DNA of 64,000 nt, from NCBI RefSeq assembly GCF_026626745.1, contig NZ_JAPNJW010000002.1, positions 2,194,151 to 2,258,150 on the forward strand, given 5' to 3'. The stretch comes from Nannocystis sp. RBIL2. Its GTDB lineage: Bacteria > Myxococcota_A > Polyangia > Nannocystales > Nannocystaceae. The position numbers and the translations under genes were made by a program. The notes under the pieces were generated by a model. That model was given only the letters and a program-made list of their open reading frames with translations, did no database searches and was not told the origin of the DNA. Positions within the stretch are counted from its first letter, which is position 1. Each line of letters starts with the position of its first letter. Shown piece after piece: positions 32,562 to 45,789 of the stretch.

Positions 32562-32621
32562 GAGCATGCCTCGAAGAACATGTTTTTAATGACATGCCCT
32601 TTATAACATGTCCTTTTCGAC
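32562..32621. repeat. ACATGTC cluster, AT-rich version
   Basis: Arms GAGCATGCC, GAACATGTT, GACATGCCC and AACATGTCC are separated by AT-rich spacers (TTTTTAAT, TTTATA) and followed by CTTTTTAAATT. The runs of T beside hairpin arms make this copy the best intrinsic-terminator candidate of the family. Confidence 0.55.
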
Positions 32622-32701
32622 GCTTTTTAAATTGAGCCTCGGCGGCGCTCGACCGCCCCGTCGCTTGCGACGCGGGGGGCCGGGGCCATGGTTTCGCGGC
32701 C

Positions 32702-33046
32702 ATGCCCGAAGTCCTGACCCGGCACCCCGACACGGTCATTCAAGTCCTCGAGAGCGCCGGCGCCAGGTGCGGCGAGGGAGCGCCACCGAAGATCTTGAAG
32801 AGCTGCCCCGCCGAGTCGTTCTGCGCCCTTCCGGGCGGCGAGACCTGCGTCTACGACGTCGCCGACGTCGCCGACATGACCCAGGTCTCCGCCGCCGACC
32901 TGGCCCCGTACGTGTGCGCTCAGGAGCGCGGGTGTTCGGCCGTTCACCAGCCCGGCGACGGCCTCTTGCTGGTCGGGTTGCTCGCCGGCCTCGCGCTCGG
33001 CCGCTGGTCGCGGCGCGGGCCCGCGAGCTCGCAGGCGCCGCGGTGA
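32702..33046 (+). CDS. Small Cys-containing membrane-anchored protein
   Basis: 114 residues starting MPEVLTRHPDTVIQVLESAG. It contains an ordered Cys pattern (ARCGEGAPPKILKSCPAESF, CALPGGETCVYDVADVADMT, APYVCAQERGC) and a single C-terminal hydrophobic segment GDGLLLVGLLAGLALGRWSRR, i.e. a hydrophobic stretch ending in basic residues like a MYXO-CTERM/GlyGly-type sorting tail. No N-terminal signal peptide is evident, which argues against export by Sec unless the start is elsewhere. I recall proteins of this shape as conserved in myxobacteria, without known function. Convergent with the gene at 33112. Confidence 0.6.
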   Translation: MPEVLTRHPDTVIQVLESAGARCGEGAPPKILKSCPAESFCALPGGETCVYDVADVADMTQVSAADLAPYVCAQERGCSAVHQPGDGLLLVGLLAGLALGRWSRRGPASSQAPR

Positions 33047-33111
33047 CGAAGGCGGGCCGCGGCGCCCGGAGGCGGCGACACCTCGCCTGTAGTGATGCGC
33101 GCGCGTCCGTA

Positions 33112-33471
33112 CTACTCGCCGTAGCACGAATCGACGTAGTCGAGGTTGTACCGGTGGCAGTACTTCTTCGCCTTGCTGCGACACCAGCCGTCCGGCTTGT
33201 CGACCGGATCGACCGGATACCGCCACGCCTTGCGGTAGTCGTAGAAGCCCTCGCAGTAGGCCAGGCAGTAGATATTGACCTCGCCGCCGCTCGGCCAATA
33301 GGATCCGCCGATCTCGTCGGGGACCACGCATTCATAGGTGGCCGACGGGTGGGTCTCCTCGGTGAACTCGTCGCCGGGCGCGGCCGATTCGTCGGGCTGC
33401 GCGGCGAACTCGTGGTCGCCGGGCGCGGGAAGCGCGGTCAAGAACGCACTCACGAGCATCTCGAACATCAT
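33112..33471 (-). CDS. Small secreted-looking Cys-containing hypothetical protein
   Basis: 119 residues from ATG 33469-33471 (MMFEMLVSAFLTALPAPGDH). The first ~17 residues could be a short signal peptide. The mature part has an acidic linker (DESAAPGDEFTEETHP) and six Cys in YECVVPDE, IYCLAYCEGFYDY, GWCRSKAKKYCHRYN and DSCYGE, consistent with a disulphide-bonded secreted domain. Many Tyr and Lys residues near the C-terminus. No family recognised. The coding frame stays open far upstream but that extension is low-complexity and is not believed. Confidence 0.6.
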   Translation of the reverse strand: MMFEMLVSAFLTALPAPGDHEFAAQPDESAAPGDEFTEETHPSATYECVVPDEIGGSYWPSGGEVNIYCLAYCEGFYDYRKAWRYPVDPVDKPDGWCRSKAKKYCHRYNLDYVDSCYGE

Positions 33472-33850
33472 GGTCGTCTCATCCTCGCCGCCGCCTCCAT
33501 GGCGTCGGCCCCGGGAATATGTCCGGGCGGCGATCGCCGTCCAGCGGGCGGCCACGAGATTTCGTCGCCGTCCGCCGCGGCCTCGCGGGGCTGCACCTCT
33601 CCGTTGTGGAGGCCGCCGAGACGCGCGGCTGCACGGTCGCAGGGCCCGCTCGCGCGCCGGCCAAGCCGGCGGCCTCGAGCCCGACGTCCGCTCCCTCGAT
33701 GGCACGTGGTCGCGCTTGACACGACAGCGACGCCGGCGCTGCGACGCTGCGGCGACGCCACCAGTTCGTTGTACGTGACGCTGGCGAATGCCACCGGCTC
33801 CGCCGGGGCGTTGCGCCGACCGACCGGCATCGCGGACTTCGGCTTCGATC

Positions 33851-33988
33851 GATGTCCGAAAAAACATGTCCAATCGAACAGGTCTCCCTGGATCTTCTCG
33901 TCCGCACCCTCGCAGGCCTTGATGCACCGCGACCGGCGCCTCGCGCCTATGCTCTTGAGAGCATGTCCGATCGAACATGTCTCTCGGG
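33851..33988. repeat. Two ACATGTC elements
   Basis: Copy one: GATGTCCG, ACATGTCCAATCGAACAGGT (33863-33882). Copy two: GCATGTCCGATCGAACATGT (33961-33980), whose CATGTCCGATCGAACATG core is a near-perfect 18-bp palindrome. Confidence 0.6.
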
Positions 33989-34089
33989 CTTTATCGTCTG
34001 CACCGTCGCGGCCTGCGACGCCTCGCGGCTGGGCGCTCGCGCGTCCGCGCGCGGCGTCCGCCTTTGCGGCTGCAGGTCGGGGCGGCGGG

Positions 34090-34110
34090 TTCTGCCGGCG
34101 GTCGGCAGAA
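34090..34110. repeat. GC-rich hairpin upstream of the ADYC gene
   Basis: TTCTGCCG, loop GCGGT, CGGCAGAA: perfect 8-bp arms. A second near-copy of the left part (TCTGCCGGCGATCGGCGG) starts at 34136. Not related to the ACATGTC family by sequence. Confidence 0.45.
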
Positions 34111-34262
34111 ATCGCCGCTCCGCGGGCCGGCGAGCTCTGCCGGCGATCGGCGGCCTTCGCCGGCACGCGGACCCGCGCCGCGACACCACACGACAATTCC
34201 TCGCCGCCCGGCCGAGCCCGGCGCTTGCGAGAGGGGTCCGCGTGACCGTGGAGAACCCGTCG

Positions 34263-35240
34263 ATGCACCCCGTCTCGTCCCGTCTGCGCTCGTGGCTTCC
34301 CGTGTTCGCGCTCGCCCTCGCCGCTCCCGCCGGCTGCGACGACCCGGCGGACTTCACCGACGACGAGACCGTGGCTCTGCGCCCCGGCGGCGGCGGCGGC
34401 TGCATCGGCTGTTCGCTCAACTCGCCGACCGTCAACGACGCCCTGATCACGGAGCTCAACCTCGACGGCGTCGCCAACGCCGGCGGCGTCACCTTCGTCG
34501 ACATCTTCAACCCGCAGAACGGCAACCACTACAAGCCCGACATGAACCTGGGCCGCGACGAGCTGGTCGCGCGCAACATGAACACCGGCCAGATCACGTA
34601 TACCGGCCCGCAGCTGGTCGGCAAGGTCTTGGGCCTGATGACCCCGACCGGCCCGGTCCAGCTGCGGATCGTCGGCTTCGACAGCGCCATGCCCTCGTGG
34701 TCGCAGGGCGGCGCCATGGTCAGCGTCTATCGCATGCAGTACAACGATCAGGACAACGTGACGCAGCCCGTCTGTCCCAACACCAGCGACGACAATAAGG
34801 ACATGGTCACGCTGATCTACGGCGAGACCTACGATCGTGAGACCAACGCCATCAGCCCCGGGCAAGGCCGGTGGTTCACGATCGCCTGCGTCGCCGAGGG
34901 CGCCTTCAAGATGAAGATGATGGACTACGCGCCGAGCGGGGCCCGGCACGCCGACCTCGAGCAGCGCAAGGCGACCCTGCGCATGGTCACCGCCGATTAC
35001 TGCGGCGACGGCACCCCCTACACCGTCGACGGCACCCCCGTCGCGTGGCGCAACGCCAGCGGCAGCGTCGTCCCCGGCGTCGCCGAGAACTCGCTCGAGG
35101 CCAAGTGGGGCCCCGACGGCGCGCTCTGCCTCGACGACCCGCGCTACGCCGATCCTGCCAGCATTCACTGCGCGGTCCCGGCGTGCAGCGGCAACGGCTC
35201 GTTCGGCCCTGGCATCGAGTGGCGGACCATGCTGCCCTGA
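34263..35240 (+). CDS. ADYC-domain lipoprotein
   Basis: 325 residues from ATG 34263 (GTG 34242, with GAGGGG upstream, is an alternative and adds seven residues). Signal MHPVSSRLRSWLPVFALALA with lipobox APAGC. The mature protein has CIGCSLNSPTVNDALITELN near the start and the diagnostic block KATLRMVTADYCGDGTPYTV, which gives the myxobacterial ADYC domain its name (A-D-Y-C followed by G-D-G/x-T), plus late Cys in LCLDDPRYADP and CAVPACSGNG. The domain is secreted or surface-exposed; function unknown. It ends 12 nt before the Ser/Thr kinase gene, so the two are probably co-transcribed, and the lipoprotein could be part of that kinase's signalling path. Confidence 0.85.
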   Translation: MHPVSSRLRSWLPVFALALAAPAGCDDPADFTDDETVALRPGGGGGCIGCSLNSPTVNDALITELNLDGVANAGGVTFVDIFNPQNGNHYKPDMNLGRDELVARNMNTGQITYTGPQLVGKVLGLMTPTGPVQLRIVGFDSAMPSWSQGGAMVSVYRMQYNDQDNVTQPVCPNTSDDNKDMVTLIYGETYDRETNAISPGQGRWFTIACVAEGAFKMKMMDYAPSGARHADLEQRKATLRMVTADYCGDGTPYTVDGTPVAWRNASGSVVPGVAENSLEAKWGPDGALCLDDPRYADPASIHCAVPACSGNGSFGPGIEWRTMLP

Positions 35241-35252
35241 GCGGAGACCGGC

Positions 35253-38045
<2,793 letters not shown>

Positions 38046-38516
38046 GCGCCTGGAGTTCAGGACATGTCCTTCGAGACACCCGCGATCAGTGACCTGTCCT
38101 CCGAGACAGACCTCGATGCGACGAGGGCCGTCCGCTGCGACATGTCCCCCGAGACAGGCCGCCAGCTCGACGCGCGCGCCCCGGCGGAGCGCTCGCCGCC
38201 TGCGCGATCGGACATGTCCTCCGAGACATCCGCCCTGCGAAGCCGTCCGCGCGCCGCTCCGCTGCAGTTCGTCGCCGCGGCCGCGTCCGTGCGCGCTGCG
38301 TCTCCGGCGGGCGACTCCGATCCGTCGGCCTCCTCCTCGCTACGCGCCGTCGCCGATCTCGCCGCGCGCGGCCTCGCCGGGAGCAGCGTCCCCGCGGAAA
38401 CCGCGTCCCACGGGCAGCAGCCGCCGGCCCTGGCCGTCGGGCGCGATTTCGCCCCACCCGCCGCAGCCGGCGCCAGGCCGCCCGCGGACCGCAGATCCGC
38501 TACCCTCGGCCCGCGG
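38046..38516. other. 471-bp gap with four ordered ACATGTC elements
   Basis: Four copies lie at 38060, 38090, 38138 and 38210 (see repeat entry). The remainder to TACCCT at 38501-38506, 10 nt before the kinase ATG, shows nothing else. The frame of the downstream histidine kinase stays open here but encodes low-complexity sequence. Confidence 0.6.
38060..38231. repeat. Array of four ACATGTC elements
   Basis: GGACATGTCCTTCGAGACAC (38060), GACCTGTCCTCCGAGACAGA (38091), GACATGTCCCCCGAGACAGG (38139) and GGACATGTCCTCCGAGACAT (38210). All keep TGTCC-3/4 nt-GAGACA, spaced 31, 48 and 71 bp apart. Spacing is irregular and the intervening DNA is unrelated, so this is not a CRISPR array. Confidence 0.75.
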
Positions 38517-39806
38517 ATGCCCGATCTCGGCAAGGCTGGGGCGTGGGGTCTGCTCGCGGTCGCCGGGGTGCTCGCGGGCCTGCTCGCGCTGTCGTCGGTG
38601 GCCTCGTTCGTCAACGCCTACCGGATCGGCGAGGCGGTGGTGCGCGGCGAGGGCGAGGTGCTCCACCGCCTGGTCGAGCGCGACTTCCCGCGCGGCCGCT
38701 GGGCCACCGCCGCCGACCTCGAGGCCATCCTCGGCGACGCCCGCGACGAGGGCCTGCGCTACCTGGCGATCCTCGCGCCCGACGACGCCGTGGTGGTCGA
38801 GGCGGGCGTGAGCGTCGAGCGGCCGCTGCGGCCCGACGACCACCGCGGCGTGCTGGCGTGGATCGACGACAACCTGGCCGGCGACGGCAACGTGGCCCGC
38901 TTCGAGCGGCTGCTCGGCCCACCGCCGCGCTCCGGGGAGAAGCCGCCGCCCGGCGTCGAGCCCGGCGTGCGTCCCCCGCCGCCGCGGGTCGTGATCGAGT
39001 TCGAGCCGCGCCTGGCGGCCGCGTTCTTTCGCCAGGCCCTGCGCGACCTCGTGGTCGGCCTCGCGGTCGCAGTCGCTCTGGTCGTCACCGCCTGGGTGTC
39101 GCATCGCCAGCGGCAGCGGGCCCAGGCCGCCGAGGCGGGCCACGCCGAGCGGCGCCACCTGGCCGCGCTCGGCGAGATGTCTGCCGTCCTGGCCCACGAG
39201 ATCCGCAACCCGCTCGCCAGCCTCAAGGGCCACGCCCAGCTGCTCGAGGAGCAGCTCGCCGACAACGAGCGCCGGCGCGCCAAGGCCAGCCGGATCGTCG
39301 AGGAGGCGGTGCGACTCGAGGCGCTGACGACCAGCCTCCTCGACTTCGTGCGCGCCGGCAAGCTCAAGGCCGCGACCGGCGACCCGCGGGCGATCGCGCG
39401 GCGAGCCGTCGAGCTCACCGACGCTGCGCGGGTCGTGCTCGACGACGCGGACGCGCCCGCCGGCTGGTACCTCGACGCGCAGCGGGTCGAGCAGGCGCTG
39501 GTCAACCTGGTGCGCAACGCCCTGCAGGCGAGCCCGCCGGGCGCCACGGTCGAGCTGGCGATCCGCCGCGAGGACGGCGGCCTGGCCTTCCGCGTGGCCG
39601 ACCGCGGCCCCGGCGTGCCGGCCGAGCTGCGCGCGCGGATCTTCGATCCGTTCGTCACCGGCCGCACCCAGGGCACCGGCCTGGGGCTCGCCGTGGTCTC
39701 GCGGGTGTGCGAGCGCCACGGCGGCAAGGCCAGCGTCGAGGAGCGGCCCGGCGGCGGCTCCGTGTTCCGCGTGTGGCTGCCGCCGGCCGAAAGAGAGGGT
39801 GACTGA
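38517..39806 (+). CDS. Membrane sensor histidine kinase paired with a sigma-54 activator
   Basis: 429 residues from ATG 38517. Two membrane helices (about 10-33 and 178-195) flank a ~140-residue periplasmic sensor that has a Pro-rich insert (EKPPPGVEPGVRPPPPRVVI). HisKA: GEMSAVLAHEIRNPLASLKG (His 227), typical of NtrB/ZraS-type kinases, then the ATPase boxes LVNLVRNALQA, ADRGPGVP and GTGLGLAVVSR. Start choice: an in-frame ATG exists at 38064 but would put 151 low-complexity residues before the first membrane helix and runs through the element array; TACCCT lies 10 nt before 38517. The stop codon abuts the ATG of the regulator gene. Confidence 0.88.
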   Translation: MPDLGKAGAWGLLAVAGVLAGLLALSSVASFVNAYRIGEAVVRGEGEVLHRLVERDFPRGRWATAADLEAILGDARDEGLRYLAILAPDDAVVVEAGVSVERPLRPDDHRGVLAWIDDNLAGDGNVARFERLLGPPPRSGEKPPPGVEPGVRPPPPRVVIEFEPRLAAAFFRQALRDLVVGLAVAVALVVTAWVSHRQRQRAQAAEAGHAERRHLAALGEMSAVLAHEIRNPLASLKGHAQLLEEQLADNERRRAKASRIVEEAVRLEALTTSLLDFVRAGKLKAATGDPRAIARRAVELTDAARVVLDDADAPAGWYLDAQRVEQALVNLVRNALQASPPGATVELAIRREDGGLAFRVADRGPGVPAELRARIFDPFVTGRTQGTGLGLAVVSRVCERHGGKASVEERPGGGSVFRVWLPPAEREGD

Positions 39807-41201
<1,395 letters not shown>

Positions 41202-41246
41202 GCTGTCCGCGGGGGCACGCCCTCGGTCGCCGCGGCGCGACGGGTG

Positions 41247-41269
41247 ACATGTCCCGATGGACATGTCCT
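41247..41269. repeat. ACATGTC element downstream of the regulator gene
   Basis: GACATGTCCCGATGGACATG followed by TCC: arms GACATGTCC and GGACATGTC around CGAT-like centre. Confidence 0.7.
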
Positions 41270-41321
41270 TTCATTTGCGGGCACCCCGCCCCGCCCGCAG
41301 TCGGGTGCGCGGCGGGATGTT

Positions 41322-41360
41322 CAAAGGGACATGTCCGAAATGCTCGGACATGTCCCTTTG
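41322..41360. terminator. Perfect 17-bp inverted repeat of the ACATGTC family between convergent genes
   Basis: CAAAGGGACATGTCCGA (41322-41338), loop AATGC, TCGGACATGTCCCTTTG (41344-41360). It is the longest perfect hairpin in the family; because it ends in AAAG/CTTT it reads as a stem with a short U-run on either strand, fitting a bidirectional terminator for the convergent genes. Confidence 0.6.
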
Positions 41361-41401
41361 GACATACGCTCACCAGGCGCGGGCGCGCCTGGCGGGGCGG
41401 G

Positions 41402-43042
41402 TCAGGCGGCCTCGTCGGGGCGCAGCCGCTCGAGGAACTTCAGGTCGAAGTCGAACCAGCGGTTCAGCGGCCACTTCGCCTCGGTCTTGCCCCACTCGAT
41501 CATCTGCTTCAGCTTCTCGGGCAGCACGTCGGTGTGATGGGCAGCAGGGTCACCCCACGGGTGGATCGGCGGCAGCGGGGCGCGTCCGAGCAGCTCGAAC
41601 ACCAGGGTCGCGGCCTGCTCCGCGTCGATCTCGCCGGCTTCCCAGCGGTCGAACGTCGTGTCGGTGAAGCGGCGCATGTCTTCCAGCGGATCCTCGCCGG
41701 GCGCGGGCTCCAGCGGCAGCGGGTCGGCGTCGAGGAGGGCGAAGTCCGCCTTGTCGCCGCTCTCCAGGTACTTGAGGCAGACCCGGAACATGCGCAGATC
41801 GCCGAACAGGATGTTGATCAGCCACACGCGCAGGAACGCGTTCCAGGTCTCGAAGTTGGCGAACGAGCGGAACGAGTTGTGGACCATGCGATCGTTGTCG
41901 AGGAGCATCGCGTCCTGCAGCCGCCGCGGGTACTCGAAGCGGGCCGGGTCGAAGTCGTCGTCCTTCAGCGCCTGGATCAGCCGCGGCGCGAGCGCGTGGA
42001 TCGTCTCGAACGTGTTGATCATGCCGCGCGAGTACAGCGCGTCGATGAAGCCGTGGGCGTGCGACAGGAGGAAGAAGCGCTTGCCCACGCTGTCGGTCGC
42101 GGTGAACTGCAGGCGGCCCGTGCCGACCCACGGCCGCGTGATCTCGGCGCCCTGCAGGTGGCGGGCGATGCTCGGGTAGCGGTTCACGACCTCCCAGAAC
42201 TCCTGCTCCGGCGGGATGCCGCGCTGCGGGTACTTGCGCATGTCGAGCGTCAGGCCGACGCTGGTCAGGTCGCTCTCCGAGCCGGGCACGTTGTCGAAGC
42301 GGATGATCCAGAACCACCCGCCGTCGATCACGTGGTGCAGCGTGCCCTCGTAGTAGCCGCGCGTCAGGCCGGGCCGCTCGTGCGGGGCCATGATATCGTC
42401 GTAGCGTTGAAAGCCGCGCATGTGGGTGAAGATCGTGCGCGACTGGGTGCGCAGCGGCGGCACCTCCGGACGTAGCCCCATCCGCTCGGCCACCAGCGAC
42501 TTGTGGCCGGTGCCGTCGCACAGGTAGCGGGCGTTGAACACCTCGCCCGTGGCGGTGCGCAGGACCACGCCGTCGTCGTTGAGCTCGAAGTCGACGACGT
42601 CGGTGCGCTCGCGATAATCCGTGCCGTACTTGATCGCTGCCTTCACCACGTAGTGGTCGATGTCGGCGCGGAACAGGTGGCTCTCGGAGGCCAGCGGCGT
42701 CGGCGGCGGCACCAGCAGGTGGCCCTTGTTCGGGTCCTGCGGCTGCCCCTCGTCGTGATAGAGGAACCCGAAGGTCTTCTTCACGCCGACGTTGCGGGTC
42801 ACGTGGCGCAAGATCTTCTGCGTGCAGCTCAGGTGCTGGAGCTCCGGCACGTCGAACCGCTCGCCGAGGATCCACAGCAGCATCGAGCTCTGCGGCTGCA
42901 TCGCCTCGCCGACGGCGAAGCGCGGGTGGGCGCCCTTCTCGAGCAGCAACACGCGAAAGCCCTGACGGGACAGGATCGCCGCCAGAGTCGAGCCGGCGAT
43001 CCCGGCGCCGAGGATGGCGACATCGTAGGTTTGTGAATTCAC
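41402..43042 (-). CDS. FAD-dependent halogenase-like oxidoreductase
   Basis: 546 residues from GTG 43040-43042 with GGAGAGG 5 nt upstream. FAD-binding GxGxxG in DVAILGAGIAGSTLAAILSR (12-17), LLLEKGAHPRFAVGEAMQP (the GE-x-x-x-P of flavin halogenases), GVKKTFGFLYH with a Lys at the position of the catalytic Lys, YLCDGTGHKS, and GGWFWIIRF, close to the W-x-W-x-I-P motif of flavin-dependent halogenases (Pro replaced by Arg). The C-terminal ~150 residues are an added helical domain as in phenol/pyrrole-type halogenases. Chlorination of a small or carrier-bound aromatic substrate is plausible; the W-x-W change leaves halogenase versus monooxygenase open. No biosynthetic genes flank it. Confidence 0.75.
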   Translation of the reverse strand: MNSQTYDVAILGAGIAGSTLAAILSRQGFRVLLLEKGAHPRFAVGEAMQPQSSMLLWILGERFDVPELQHLSCTQKILRHVTRNVGVKKTFGFLYHDEGQPQDPNKGHLLVPPPTPLASESHLFRADIDHYVVKAAIKYGTDYRERTDVVDFELNDDGVVLRTATGEVFNARYLCDGTGHKSLVAERMGLRPEVPPLRTQSRTIFTHMRGFQRYDDIMAPHERPGLTRGYYEGTLHHVIDGGWFWIIRFDNVPGSESDLTSVGLTLDMRKYPQRGIPPEQEFWEVVNRYPSIARHLQGAEITRPWVGTGRLQFTATDSVGKRFFLLSHAHGFIDALYSRGMINTFETIHALAPRLIQALKDDDFDPARFEYPRRLQDAMLLDNDRMVHNSFRSFANFETWNAFLRVWLINILFGDLRMFRVCLKYLESGDKADFALLDADPLPLEPAPGEDPLEDMRRFTDTTFDRWEAGEIDAEQAATLVFELLGRAPLPPIHPWGDPAAHHTDVLPEKLKQMIEWGKTEAKWPLNRWFDFDLKFLERLRPDEAA

Positions 43043-43364
43043 GAGAGCCTCTCCAAGGTTTAGCGAATCGGCGAATCGTGGCAGATCGTCCGCGCGCTCG
43101 ACTCGCCTCGTTGGGTCATGCAGAACGCGGAATCTTCCGAGATGCGCCGCGCGCAGTCAACGTCCCGCGGCCCCGACCCGGCCGGCAGGGTCGCCTTTCG
43201 CCCATCGTTCGCCTCCGAACCGCGGAACCGCGGCCGGTGGAACGCGGACCGGATCGCCAGGCCGAGACCTATCGCCGTCGCACCCACCCGGCCTTACGAT
43301 GGCCCATTCACCGCGACCTCCCGATTCGTGGCACTCGAGCCGCAGCGGTCGAATGTCCGGCGAA
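43043..43364. other. 322-bp gap upstream of the halogenase-like gene
   Basis: Contains the ribosome binding site of the leftward halogenase gene, a short direct repeat GCGAATCG (near 43064 and 43072) and a CCGCGGAACCGCGG palindrome near 43220. No gene seen. Confidence 0.45.
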
Positions 43365-43778
43365 TCAGTCGATCTGCAGCTCCGGCGCGACCGCGCTCAA
43401 TTCGCGCGGCGCCGGCTCCATCCGCTCGTGCGCGCCGCCCGGGCCGAGGACGAGCCGCCGCAGCGAACTCGACCAGGGCGCACGAACGAGCGGGCCAATC
43501 GCTTCGGACGGGAGCGCCCCACCGCTCAGGTGCAGCCGCTCGAGCCGGCGGAGGTGCGGCGCCCCCGCGAGCGGCGCGATACCGAGGGCATCAATGGGGT
43601 TACCGCGGAGCCACGACTCTCTCGGCGCCCCCAGGCGCGCTTCCGCCAGCGCGCGCAATCCCACGTCGCCGATCTTGTCGTCGCCGAGATCGAGCCCGGT
43701 GAGACCGGCGAGCAGCGGATGGGCGGCCAGCACGCACGCCCCCTCGTCGCCGATCCCCGCAGCGGCGGACCCGTACAT
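43365..43778 (-). pseudogene. Truncated leucine-rich-repeat paralog (C-terminal fragment)
   Basis: 137 residues whose ATG overlaps the stop of the upstream copy (TGATG). The sequence GIGDEGACVLAAHPLLAGLT, GLDLGDDKIGDVGLRALAEA and the ending RELSAVAPELQID match only the last third of the two larger paralogs (compare GIGDEGVRHLAGAPLLAGLA, RELQAVAPDLQIL). It has no TIGR02996 domain. This is what a tandem duplication followed by internal deletion would leave. It could still be translated by coupling. Confidence 0.65.
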
Positions 43779-45665
43779 CAGAGGATCTGCAGATCTGGCG
43801 CGACCGCCTGCAATTCGCGCAGCGCCGGGGCCTCCTCGGGCGTGCTCCACGCTCCGCAACGGAGCTGCTGGAGCGAGCCAAGCCACGGCGCGTGGACCAG
43901 CGGGCCGAGCTCGAACTCGATCTCCGGGCAGGTCAGGTGCAGGCGCGCCAGCCGGCGGAGGCGCGGCGCTGCTGCGAGCGCGGCCACGCCAGCGGCGCTG
44001 AGCTTGTTGTAGTTGCACCACAGCTCCCGCAAGCAGTCGAGGCGCCCCGCAGCGAGCGCGCACAGGGCCGCGTCGCCGAGCTTGTTGCCGCTGAGATCGA
44101 GCCCGGCGAGCCCGGCGAGCAGCGGCGCGCCGGCCAGGTGACGCACCCCCTCGTCGCCGATCCCCGCGGAAGCGAGGACGAGCTTCTGCAGCCGGGGCCA
44201 CGGAGCCGACACGAGCGCGGCGACACCGTCGTCCCCGATCGCGTTCCAATCGAGAAGCAGCTCGCGCAGGCCGGCGAGGTGCGGCGCGGTCGCGAGGTGC
44301 ATCGCTCCCTCCGGCCCGAAGCCCGTGTGCCGGAGGCTCAGCTTCTTCAGCCGGGTCACGTGCGTCGCCTTCGCCAGCGCCTCCGCGGCGTCGTCGCCCA
44401 GCGGGTTGTTGTCGAGCAGCAGGTGCTCGAGCCGGGCGAGCCATGGCTCCTCGAGCAGGCTCTCCGCGCCCCACCATTCGATGCCGTTGTCGCGCAGGTC
44501 GAGAATGGCGAGCTGCGTCAGGTGTTCCGACAGGGACAGCTCCTCGACCCCGTCGTCCTTCAGGTCGTTGTAAGCGAGCCGGAGCTCGCGCAGACCGGCG
44601 AGAGACTCGGCGAGACGGATCTCGTTTGCGCCGTCGATACCGATGGCGTTGTGGCTGAGGTCGAGCGTCCGCAGGTGCTGCAGCCCCTCGACGATCGCGC
44701 GAACACCCTCGGGCCCGATCTGGTTGTCGTACAGATCGAGCAAGGTCAAGTTCGGCAGGCCGCTCGCCACCGCCTCCGCGCCGCGCGGCCCGAGGTGGCT
44801 GGCGCCGAGCCACAGCTCGCGCAGACCCGCGAACTGCGGCGCCGCTGCCAGGGCGCGCGCCCGCCAGCCTGACCTCGTTCCACTGCAGGTCCAGCACGTG
44901 GAGGCGATTCAAGTGGCTCGCCGCCGCCAGCGCGAACACACCTTCGTCGCGGCAGGGGTTGCTGCTGCGGTCGAAGAACGAGCCGCCGAGCCACAGCTCG
45001 CGCAGACCGGCGAGGTGCGTCGCCGCAGCCAGCGCGCGCACCCCCTCGGTGCCGACCTGGCAGCTGCGCAGATCGAGCTTCGTCAGCCCGGCGAACTGGG
45101 TCGCTCCGGCCAGAGCGTGCCCGCCTTCCTCGAAGATCTCGTTGTCCCGCAGGCTCAGCTCGCGGAGGTGCGTCAGGTGGCTCGCCTCGGCCAGCGCGCG
45201 CGCGCCGGCGGGGCCGACGTCGTTCTTGTCGGCGCACAGGTCGAGCGCCGTGACCACGGCGAGCAGCGGCTCGCGCAGCACCGACGCGAGCGCCTGGGCG
45301 TCCTTCCCGAGCCCGCGCAGGTGCAGCGCCCGGACCGGCGCGCCGCGGACGAGCCGCTCACCGACCGCCGCCACTCGACCCGGCGCGAGCGATACGGCGT
45401 CGACGAACCCGCGCGCCCAGGTCGCCTCGCCGATGCGCAAGCCCAGCTCGTCGCACCACTCGTCCTCGTGAGCGGCGAGCAGCGCGTCGGCCCGCACCGT
45501 GAGCTCGTCGTCGTCGCCGCGGACCGCGGCACACTGCAGCTCGATGAACTCGCCGCGCGGGTCGCCGCGCTCGCGCAGTCGCCGGGCCAGAGCCAGTCGC
45601 GGCCCGTCGTCCTCGCTCGGGACCCGAAGCGCCATCAATTCATCTTCGGAGAGTCGCATCGACAT
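43778..45665 (-). pseudogene. Leucine-rich-repeat protein with TIGR02996 domain, frameshifted
   Basis: Starts at ATG 45663-45665 (MSMRLSEDELMALRVPSEDD) with the TIGR02996 companion domain (DDGPRLALARRLRERGDPRG, EFIELQCA) and continues through LRR units to LQWNEVRLAG near 44870. Compared with the intact neighbour, two bases are missing within a run of GC dinucleotides at about 44850-44870; the LRR sequence continues in another frame (NLTLLDLYDNQIGPEGVRAI ... RELQAVAPDLQIL) to the stop at 43778. Restored length would be ~628 residues. Either a genuine frameshift mutation or a sequencing error in a GC run. Confidence 0.75.
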
Positions 45666-45789
45666 CGCCGAAGTCAGGCAGGAGCCGCCGCAATTCGCCG
45701 CGGCCCACCACGCGCGGTCGGATCGCATGTCGCCGCGCGAGCGCGGATGCCGTCCAAGTATCGTGGCGCTCGCGGGTACGGGCAGCGGA

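Larger units (their letters stand above)
31855..32701. other. 850-bp stretch without an intact gene
   Basis: It holds a small operator-like repeat near 31859, decayed coding-like sequence on the minus strand (31912-32227), an ACATGTC cluster at 32562-32621, and otherwise no frame with convincing protein-like sequence. Confidence 0.5.
33472..34262. other. 790-bp gap with ACATGTC elements and a GC hairpin
   Basis: No credible gene on either strand. It contains element copies at 33851-33886 and 33957-33988 and a hairpin at 34090-34110. The first 350 bp hold nothing I can name. Confidence 0.5.

Noticed and set aside
32608..34245. Long rightward open frame covering 32.6-34.2 kb
   Set aside because: Its translation is Arg/Pro/Ala-rich low-complexity sequence without motifs, and it overlaps two better-supported small genes; high GC makes stop-free frames common here.
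38060..38231. Four similar repeats in a row as a CRISPR array
   Set aside because: Spacing is irregular (31, 48, 71 bp), the units are short inverted repeats, and the same units occur singly all over the window.
38064..38516. Upstream start (38064) for the histidine kinase
   Set aside because: The added 151 residues are low-complexity, run through the palindrome array and precede the first membrane helix; a -10-like box supports 38517.
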